Shown here: in pieces, positions 1 through 5,031 of the stretch
Numbering within the stretch: the stretch's first letter is position 1
Layout of the letters: the number at the start of each line of letters is the position of its first letter
NCBI GenBank assembly: GCA_947460045.1
Contig: CANHGC010000145.1
Location: forward strand, 1 to 5,031
From: Bacteroidota bacterium
Lineage (GTDB): Bacteria; Bacteroidota; Bacteroidia; NS11-12g; UBA955
DNA length: 5,031 bases
Direction: 5' to 3'
Translations under genes and position numbers: made by a program
The notes under the pieces: generated by a model
Told to the model about the DNA's origin: nothing
Database searches by the model: none
The model's input: the letters and a program-made list of their open reading frames with translations, nothing else

Positions 1-358
1 GAGGGACATCGCCCCAAGGTTTGAAACGATTGCCATCCACGGCGATGAATTGGGGCTTGGTGCCCAATTGGTCAAGGGCGCGGTGCATCGCCAAGATGCT
101 TGCATTCAGGATGTTTATCTGATCGATTTCTTGAGGAGAACAGCTGGCCACCGACCAAAAAAGGGCTTCCTTTTCAATGATGCTGCGCAAAGTGTCTCGT
201 TGCGATTTGCCCACCTGTTTGGAATCGTTGAGCCATGGATGATAAAAATCCTTGGGTAAAATCACCGCAGCAGCAACCACCGGACCGGCCAAACAACCCC
301 TGCCTGCCTCGTCGCAGCCAGCCTCTAAGGTGAAATTACTGACTTGGGCTAACAGCAT
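1..358 (-). CDS. rnhB: Ribonuclease HII, N-terminal part (cut by window edge)
   Basis: RNase HII cleaves the RNA strand of RNA/DNA hybrids and starts removal of single ribonucleotides misincorporated in DNA; it is a cytoplasmic, metal-dependent housekeeping enzyme. Reading the minus strand from the ATG at 358 gives 119 codons before the left edge. The family signature [14 protein letters not shown] lies at residues 14-27, with the catalytic acids D16 and E17. LNDSKQ follows at 43-48, then the conserved [11 protein letters not shown] stretch at 77-87 and VDGN at 107-110, whose D108 matches the third catalytic acid. The fourth acid and the C-terminal part (the family is usually about 200 residues) lie outside the window. 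The start is 8 bases after the stop of the upstream glycosyltransferase gene, with no clear Shine-Dalgarno sequence but an A-rich leader, so co-transcription is likely. The family call is firm; nothing looks damaged in the visible part. Confidence 0.95.
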   Translation of the reverse strand, partial: MLLAQVSNFTLEAGCDEAGRGCLAGPVVAAAVILPKDFYHPWLNDSKQVGKSQRDTLRSIIEKEALFWSVASCSPQEIDQINILNASILAMHRALDQLGTKPQFIAVDGNRFKPWGDVP

Positions 359-366
359 ATTCGTTT

Positions 367-1296
367 CTAGGTTTGATCACCGGAACGATCGTCCACGGAA
401 TCGGTTGAAGGCATCGGGCTTGAAGACTTGCGCGGGGACGCCAGGTTGTTGCTATTGCTATTGTTGTTGTTGTTGCCGAATAGGGCAAAAGCGTATTTCA
501 AGGTGGCTTCAGCCATTTGCCAATAACAAATCACCAGACCGTCTTTGCCATATTTCCACCCGCCTTTGATGAAATAATTGCGCACAAATCGCGATAGGCC
601 AGCGGTTAATAACTTGAAGAAGAAAATCCAATACATTCCCGACTGTCTTGGCCCAAAAAATCGTTGCCAAACCATGCCGCTCGCCTCGATATGCCAAAAT
701 TCTCGCAGTGCAGCACCCCCGATTTTGCCAAATTTGATGGCTTGTTTTTTTACCGCATCCAGGTTGGGGTAGGTGTAATGCAAAATATCGCCTTCCATTG
801 AACTTGTATTAAATTGTGAATCAATGACGAATTTGTCGTGGGGGTTTTTGCCAGCCCAGGTGCCCGAAGTGCGATCCCACAGTCGCATTTTTCTGTCGGG
901 GTACCATCCGCAGCCCCGAATCGCCCGCTGTCCCAAGTGGTTGAGTCTGGAAAATGCGTAACCTTTTGTTTTACCGTAGGTAAGGCCATGTTGAATGGCG
1001 ATTTTAAGGTTTTCGCTCAAGGTTGGCGATAAACACTCGTCGGCATCTAAACTCAATACCCAATCAAAGGTGGCTTGGTCTTTGGCCCAGTTTTTTTGCT
1101 GAATGTGGCCCTCGAAAGCGTGTTGAATTACACGGGCGCCTTGACTCGCTGCGATGGCGGGTGTGTTGTCGGTGCTAAAACTGTCTACCACCAAAATTTC
1201 ACTGGCGATATCACCCACTGAATCAATGCAACGACCAATGTTATTGGCTTCATTGTATGCGATGATCACGACCGATATGCCCGCTTTGGGATCCAC
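367..1296 (-). CDS. Family 2 glycosyltransferase, WaaE/KdtX-like
   Basis: A 309-residue GT-A fold glycosyltransferase, probably acting at the inner face of the cytoplasmic membrane to add a sugar to a lipopolysaccharide core or another surface glycan. Visible motifs: [14 protein letters not shown] at 8-21 (nucleotide-sugar-binding start of GT2), [11 protein letters not shown] at 35-45, LSLDADE at 81-87 containing the D84-A-D86 metal-binding motif, and [10 protein letters not shown] at 131-140, typical of the WaaE/KdtX (beta-1,4-glucosyltransferase-like) group. A hydrophobic stretch at about 221-234 could be membrane-associated. The start is a GTG; the frame has a stop a few codons upstream and no ATG, and the GTG places the GT2 motif right at the N-terminus as usual. 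After residue 274 comes an odd low-complexity tail: ten Asn/Ser residues, then about 25 Ser/Pro/Asp-rich residues that look unlike the catalytic domain. It lies 38 bases downstream of the LytTR gene and 8 bases upstream of rnhB. Donor and acceptor sugars cannot be deduced. Confidence 0.88.
   Translation of the reverse strand: MDPKAGISVVIIAYNEANNIGRCIDSVGDIASEILVVDSFSTDNTPAIAASQGARVIQHAFEGHIQQKNWAKDQATFDWVLSLDADECLSPTLSENLKIAIQHGLTYGKTKGYAFSRLNHLGQRAIRGCGWYPDRKMRLWDRTSGTWAGKNPHDKFVIDSQFNTSSMEGDILHYTYPNLDAVKKQAIKFGKIGGAALREFWHIEASGMVWQRFFGPRQSGMYWIFFFKLLTAGLSRFVRNYFIKGGWKYGKDGLVICYWQMAEATLKYAFALFGNNNNNSNSNNLASPRKSSSPMPSTDSVDDRSGDQT
445..474 (-). repeat. In-frame triplet repeat encoding Asn/Ser tract
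   Basis: Ten consecutive codons near the 3' end of the glycosyltransferase gene are AAC, AAT or AGC, reading as five Asn, Ser, Asn, Ser, Asn, Asn (residues 275-284). On the plus strand this appears as GTT/ATT/GCT triplets, including four GTT units in a row at 463-474. Triplet slippage here would change the length of the tract but not the reading frame, so it would alter the linker rather than switch the gene off. Confidence 0.8.
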
Positions 1297-1334
1297 GGTG
1301 GCGAAGATACGAAACTATATTTAGAGGGGCGATT

Positions 1335-2024
1335 TTAGCTGGCTTTATTGAAATGGTCAAGAATCACTTGGCGGCCAGACTTAGATACTTTTACTTGTTC
1401 GCCATTGTGCAACAAAAGGGTGTTTCCCATCAACGATCGCAGTTGTTTTTGATGCACGGCAAAAGAGCGATGTGTGCGGATGAACTGATTGGGTAGTAAC
1501 TCCAATATCTTTTTGATGGTTTTTGAAACGATGTAAATTTTGTCTGCCGTATGGATTCGGGTGTAGGAGCCAAAACCCTCTAGCAGTCTAATGGCGCTGG
1601 TTTCGATATATATGTGTGCACCCTTTTCTTTAATGACCAAGTTGTTCTTGTCTGCGGCTTTGCGTTGCTCTAGGCAATGGAAATAACGATCGAGGCAATC
1701 CTGTATATCGCTGGAAGTAAAAGGTGCAGAGATGTAATCCCTAATGTTCACCTCACGCGCAATCCTCATGCAACTTTGTGCATTTTGGTGGTTGCTATCA
1801 ATAATTACGTGATATGGGTAACTATCTAAGTCAAGTAAAGTGGCCATGGGCGCTTCACTATTTCTTATGTCTACAAATACCAATGGGGGATTTTTTTCAT
1901 AGTCAATGTTCATATTTGCCGCCTCTTCAATTGTGGCGATGTTTTGCAAATTGTTGATTTCCCACTTTAATTCTGTGAAAACATCTTTGCTTGAAGATTG
2001 ATTGAGGTAATAAAAATTGTCCAT
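1335..2024 (-). CDS. LytTR-type transcription regulator with degenerate receiver-like domain
   Basis: A 229-residue predicted cytoplasmic DNA-binding regulator. The C-terminal half (about 128-226) is a LytTR domain: HIYIETSAIRLLEGFGSYTR at 137-156, the SKTIKKILELL helix at 167-177 and the diagnostic FIRTHRSFAV at 181-190. LytTR domains bind short direct repeats upstream of target genes. The first 120 residues have the layout of a response-regulator receiver. LVFVDIRN at 48-55 keeps the Asp at the phospho-acceptor position (D52). The acidic pair after strand 1 is absent (NQ at 8-9), the Thr/Ser position reads Asp (D76), and the conserved Lys before Pro is Ala (A100-P101). Ordinary phosphotransfer is therefore unlikely, and no histidine kinase lies beside it in the window. 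The ATG at 2024 follows a perfect TAnnTTTG box by about 20 bases. It is divergent from the TPR regulator and upstream of the glycosyltransferase on the same strand, with a 38-base gap that could permit read-through. LytTR family: firm; target genes unknown. Confidence 0.9.
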   Translation of the reverse strand: MDNFYYLNQSSSKDVFTELKWEINNLQNIATIEEAANMNIDYEKNPPLVFVDIRNSEAPMATLLDLDSYPYHVIIDSNHQNAQSCMRIAREVNIRDYISAPFTSSDIQDCLDRYFHCLEQRKAADKNNLVIKEKGAHIYIETSAIRLLEGFGSYTRIHTADKIYIVSKTIKKILELLPNQFIRTHRSFAVHQKQLRSLMGNTLLLHNGEQVKVSKSGRQVILDHFNKAS

Positions 2025-2043
2025 TTGAGGTTTGATTTCAACA

Positions 2044-2051
2044 CAAATCTA
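2044..2051 (-). promoter_or_regulatory. Candidate -7 box for the LytTR gene
   Basis: The minus strand reads TAGATTTG here, an exact match to the Bacteroidota -7 consensus TAnnTTTG. It ends 19 bases before the LytTR start codon, which would leave a leader of roughly 10-15 bases. No clear TTG (-33 element) is present at the usual 17-23 base spacing upstream, so the assignment rests on the -7 match and position. Confidence 0.45.
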
Positions 2052-2172
2052 TGTATCGGAACCACGGACAGACAGATTGGCTAGATTTTGTTACGTATAA
2101 TTATGGGAGTTGTCATAAAATGAAACAAGATAAATTTAACCAGAGTATGAAAATTATAAGATGTTATGGTAT

Positions 2173-2180
2173 TAACTTTG
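2173..2180 (+). promoter_or_regulatory. Candidate -7 box for the TPR regulator gene
   Basis: The plus strand reads TAACTTTG, an exact match to TAnnTTTG, inside the A+T-rich divergent intergenic region. It lies 38 bases before the ATG at 2219 and 26 before the alternative ATG at 2207. No TTG lies at the expected upstream spacing; the nearest resemblance is TTA at 2154-2156, 16 bases away. If real, transcription would begin near 2185-2188. This supports a start downstream of the box and argues against the far-upstream in-frame ATG at 2051. Confidence 0.42.
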
Positions 2181-2218
2181 TTTTTGTGAAAATATTAGGG
2201 TTATCAATGATAAATATT

Positions 2219-4123
2219 ATGAAAAGTAGACAGTGGTCAATGTTATGTTTGTGTTGCGTTGTTATAATTAATTTTGTAGCGTGCGGCAAATCCCAGGGTG
2301 AAAAAGAACGTGACAATTATTTCATGGGTCAATGTAAAAACGTAGATTCCATTTGGAATTATTATGCGGTTGAACATGATCCTGAAGAGTATATTTCGAT
2401 CATTTGTAATGCCCAAAGCAATTTGGGTAGGATGGGTTTGAAGGATTCTGCGATGAAATTGATTTACCTCATGGATCAGTATGCATTGAAGGTAAATAGC
2501 CCAAAAGTGTATACATATGTGTATTTGAATCGGGCTTTTGATGCATTGATAAACGGCAGGGTAGACAGCGCTCAAATATTTTACAACAAACGAAAAAAAT
2601 ACATAGCGAGTGCAGATGATATCAATATCACAATGGCTTATCAATTATCGGGAAATTGTTATTACATGCTCGGTGAGATTGATAGTGCTCGTGGCGCCTT
2701 TGTGAATGGTTATAATTTCGCTAGAGACAGAGGAGACTCTGCCATGATGTATAATTATGCGGTGAATGCGGGGACTACCTATTTTGATTTGCAACTGATG
2801 TCGATGGCGAAATATTATTTTTCCGAGGCTTATGTGTTGGGTTCAAAAAAGGGGAAAGTTAGTTTGATGTTGATTAATAATTTGGTAGCAACCTTGATTT
2901 CGGAAAAGAAGTATCAGGAGGCTGTGAAATTGTGTGAGGACAATCAAACCAAATGGATGACAGATTCTACCGACAATGGTTCGGTATTGCTGAAATTGAA
3001 TTACGCATTTTTGTTGAATAAACAGGGGGAGTACAAACGGGCTGACAAGATTTTGAAAAACGTGAACATCAGTTCGATACCAGACATTCATATGCCATAT
3101 TATTATGCAAACTTATTGGAATCTATGTATCACCGAAACAAAATCGATGATTTCAAAACCACGCTCCATACATTGTCGCCTTTCCTATACCAAAATCAAC
3201 CGCGTTCAGTTTCAGAAATGCAAACAATTTTAAAAACTGCAATAGATGAAAAGTTGTATAGCCCCAATTTGGATAGTCTCATTTATATGTATAATGTGGA
3301 GTTGAAAACGTCCACTGATATTTATAGTTCCATTGTTTATTGCGATCTGATTTCCCATATCGTAAATGGTAGGGGCGATAAAGCGGGCGCAGATATATGG
3401 TCAAATAGGAGTATTAAGCATCAATTGGAATTGAGTCAATTGAAAGATTCACTGCAAGACAAGGATATAGAAAGTGAAATTGCACAGGTTGAGTTGAATC
3501 ATAGGATCTCAGAAAAGCAAAAGATTATCAACCAGGCGTCTACAAAAAACAAATTCATCCTAATTGGTTTGCTGTGCGCTGTGATTGTTTTGGTGGCATT
3601 GTTGATTGTGTTGAGATTGATCTTGAGAAATCGGAAAAATAGCACACAGATTTTGGAACTAGAGAAAACGATGAGGGAGAATGAGATTGTGGTACTTCAG
3701 AAGGAAAAAGAGCTGAAGGAAAAAACCATCACTTTGGCACAATCTGTTTTGGTACAAGTGTCAAAACTCTCCGAAAATATCAGAAATTCTAGTTTTTCAA
3801 AAGATCCACAAGTGTTGTTATTGAAACAAGATTTGGATAGATTGTCTGAATTAAGCACCTCGTTTTCGGAGTTAGATATTCAAAATGATGTTGCGTATTC
3901 TGAATTTGATTATTTGTTTGATAAAATCCCTAGTTTGGCGCCGTTGAATCAAACAGAAAGAAAGATTCTGATATTAACAATCATGGGCAGTAGGCCGAAG
4001 GAGATTGGCTCAGTACTTGCTCTAAATGATCAATATGTGAGAAATGTAAAATCTAAAATAAAGAAATTATTACCTGAAGAAATGCAGAATGTGGAATGGG
4101 ATCAATTGAGGAAATTGAAATAA
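2219..4123 (+). CDS. Membrane-spanning TPR regulator with C-terminal LuxR-type HTH
   Basis: A 634-residue predicted one-component regulator; numbering is from the ATG at 2219. Order: a lipoprotein-like signal peptide (MKSRQW, hydrophobic core, FVAC with Cys22); helical TPR-like repeats over about 98-290, clearest around 139-170 and 178-212; a Lys/Glu/Gln-rich likely coiled coil at about 398-442; a strong transmembrane helix at about 445-469 followed by RNRK; a second coiled coil at about 474-504; and a LuxR/GerE-like helix-turn-helix at about 574-619 (LNQTERKIL, PKEIGSVLALN, YVRNVKSKIKKLL). The layout implies periplasmic TPRs sensing a ligand or protein and a cytoplasmic DNA-binding end; no kinase domain is present. 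The ATG at 2219 was chosen because Lys/Arg directly precede the hydrophobic core. The ATG at 2207 (AGGG at 2197-2200 before it) is a near-equal alternative. The frame stays open back to 2051, but that extension overlaps the likely promoter. It is divergent from the LytTR gene and convergent with the AraC-type gene. The signal could instead be an uncleaved anchor, because Phe at -3 is atypical for a lipobox. Confidence 0.85.
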   Translation: MKSRQWSMLCLCCVVIINFVACGKSQGEKERDNYFMGQCKNVDSIWNYYAVEHDPEEYISIICNAQSNLGRMGLKDSAMKLIYLMDQYALKVNSPKVYTYVYLNRAFDALINGRVDSAQIFYNKRKKYIASADDINITMAYQLSGNCYYMLGEIDSARGAFVNGYNFARDRGDSAMMYNYAVNAGTTYFDLQLMSMAKYYFSEAYVLGSKKGKVSLMLINNLVATLISEKKYQEAVKLCEDNQTKWMTDSTDNGSVLLKLNYAFLLNKQGEYKRADKILKNVNISSIPDIHMPYYYANLLESMYHRNKIDDFKTTLHTLSPFLYQNQPRSVSEMQTILKTAIDEKLYSPNLDSLIYMYNVELKTSTDIYSSIVYCDLISHIVNGRGDKAGADIWSNRSIKHQLELSQLKDSLQDKDIESEIAQVELNHRISEKQKIINQASTKNKFILIGLLCAVIVLVALLIVLRLILRNRKNSTQILELEKTMRENEIVVLQKEKELKEKTITLAQSVLVQVSKLSENIRNSSFSKDPQVLLLKQDLDRLSELSTSFSELDIQNDVAYSEFDYLFDKIPSLAPLNQTERKILILTIMGSRPKEIGSVLALNDQYVRNVKSKIKKLLPEEMQNVEWDQLRKLK

Positions 4124-4126
4124 AAA

Positions 4127-5020
4127 TCACAGTTCAGGCAAGTTCTTTTTTAATGAATCCCAATATTCATTCGGGGTTATGGATTCGAATTTTTTGAACG
4201 CGTTGATAAATGTGATTCTAGACCCAAAACCGGAGGCGCTCCCGATGGCTTCAATGGTTCTGTTTCTGAAGGCGGGCAATTTCATGATGTTTTTTGCAAA
4301 CTCAATTCGATTTTTATTTCGCAATTCCACAAAACTCATCTCGGAATGATATTGAAAATAATATGCCCAGTGATGCTTGGGGATCTTGGTGTAGAATGCC
4401 AAATGCGTTAAATTGAACTCTGTTTCGGTAAACACGTGAGATTGAGTCTCGAAGAAGTGCGAGAGTACCAATTGGTATTGGTCAATTTGAGACGCCGTGA
4501 GTATTATTTTGTCTGATTCTTCCTGTTCAACTACAGCGGATTCCGCTTCAGTAAATGCCAAATCAGAAATCGTTATAAGTTGTTTCGATATGCTCAATGA
4601 ATCCTTTCGGAAATTGGGTAATCCCCAAAGCAAACGCTTTGAAAAAATGATTTTATACAGGACAACCGAAAACAACAAAAGCCTTAACCACAGAAATGGT
4701 CCAAACGCCGTTAGGTGAAAATTTGAATTTTGGCCACTAAATTTCACTGTAAAATTGATGATCATCAATATGGCCATCGCGAAACTTGAGATAAAAACAA
4801 ATTGAGCCCAAGAATATATCTCTGATTGATGCGGGTCTTTGCGATTTAATTTGGCATTTTTAGTTTCCTTAATCATCAAAAGGGAATAAATGACAATAAC
4901 AACAAATACCACAGCAAAATAATAAACGTTGGGTACACCATTAAATGGGGTGTTGTTCAAAAAGTTGTTAGCTCCCGTTAGTTCTCGCACATAATTGAGT
5001 TTTGTTTCCCTTGAACTCAT
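4127..5020 (-). CDS. Membrane-anchored AraC-type transcription regulator (5' end possibly outside window)
   Basis: A predicted integral-membrane transcription regulator with a cytoplasmic AraC/XylS DNA-binding domain. In the 297 residues visible from the ATG at 5020 there are three hydrophobic segments at about 31-50, 71-93 and 106-126. A charged linker (about 135-190, with EQEESD at 165-170) follows, then the two-HTH AraC domain: first HTH about 203-228 and second about 254-276. The family signature runs through NKNRIEFAKNIM (235-246), IEAIGSASGFGS (256-267), FINAFKKF (271-278) and TPNEYW (282-287). Many Bacteroidota regulators of this kind carry about seven membrane helices before the AraC domain. 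Only three are seen here, and the frame has no stop between 5020 and the right edge, so residue 1 may be an internal Met of a longer protein. The gene is convergent with the TPR regulator, stop codons 3 bases apart. The AraC assignment is firm; ligand and targets are unknown. Confidence 0.85.
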   Translation of the reverse strand: MSSRETKLNYVRELTGANNFLNNTPFNGVPNVYYFAVVFVVIVIYSLLMIKETKNAKLNRKDPHQSEIYSWAQFVFISSFAMAILMIINFTVKFSGQNSNFHLTAFGPFLWLRLLLFSVVLYKIIFSKRLLWGLPNFRKDSLSISKQLITISDLAFTEAESAVVEQEESDKIILTASQIDQYQLVLSHFFETQSHVFTETEFNLTHLAFYTKIPKHHWAYYFQYHSEMSFVELRNKNRIEFAKNIMKLPAFRNRTIEAIGSASGFGSRITFINAFKKFESITPNEYWDSLKKNLPEL

Positions 5021-5031
5021 TATGTATGGTA

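Noticed and set aside
252..569. Plus-strand frame encoding a cysteine/tyrosine-rich run
   Set aside because: It is the antisense reading of the triplet repeat in the glycosyltransferase gene and overlaps rnhB; it matches no recognisable protein.
1310..1317. TAGTTTCG on the minus strand before the glycosyltransferase start, seven of eight to the TAnnTTTG consensus
   Set aside because: One mismatch, no TTG at proper spacing, and only about 13 bases to the start codon; read-through from the LytTR gene is equally likely.
2097..2104. ATAATTAT palindrome in the divergent region
   Set aside because: Short and made only of A and T in an A+T-rich stretch, so chance is a sufficient explanation.
2051..2218. 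In-frame 56-residue N-terminal extension of the TPR regulator (ATG at 2051)
   Set aside because: It would place a non-hydrophobic stretch ahead of a clear signal peptide, and it covers the likely divergent promoter region.
2243..2644. Minus-strand frame of 133 codons inside the TPR regulator
   Set aside because: It lies wholly antisense to a well-supported gene and has no recognisable domain or start context.
4103..4117. CAATT/AATTG inverted repeat near the end of the TPR regulator gene, considered as a terminator
   Set aside because: A five-base A+T-rich stem inside coding sequence with no T-run after it on either strand.

Overview
The window looks like chromosomal DNA from a member of the Bacteroidota. 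Three things point there: a transmembrane AraC-type regulator, a lipoprotein/TPR/transmembrane/LuxR-type HTH regulator, and TAnnTTTG-type promoter boxes with no clear Shine-Dalgarno sequences. The genus cannot be read from the sequence. There are five protein-coding genes, no RNA genes, no mobile element and no CRISPR array.

Left part (1-1334, minus strand, locally G+C-richer): the 5' portion of rnhB (RNase HII) runs off the left edge. Only 8 bases upstream of it is a family 2 glycosyltransferase of the WaaE/KdtX-like (beta-1,4-glucosyltransferase-like) group. The two are probably co-transcribed. The glycosyltransferase starts at GTG and ends in an unusual Asn/Ser tract encoded by a triplet repeat.

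Centre (1335-4123): a LytTR-type DNA-binding protein (minus strand) whose N-terminal receiver-like domain has lost several phosphorylation residues. It is divergent from a predicted membrane-spanning TPR regulator (plus strand). The 194-base region between them is A+T-rich and carries one exact TAnnTTTG box facing each way.

Right part (4127-5020, minus strand): a membrane-anchored AraC-type regulator, convergent with the TPR regulator and separated from it by 3 bases. Its reading frame stays open to the window edge, so its true N-terminus may lie outside.

Overall this is a housekeeping/envelope pair (rnhB and a glycosyltransferase) next to a cluster of three transcription regulators from three different HTH/DNA-binding families. 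Two of these are predicted to be membrane-embedded, and none has a visible kinase partner. That the three form one signalling unit is inference from position only.
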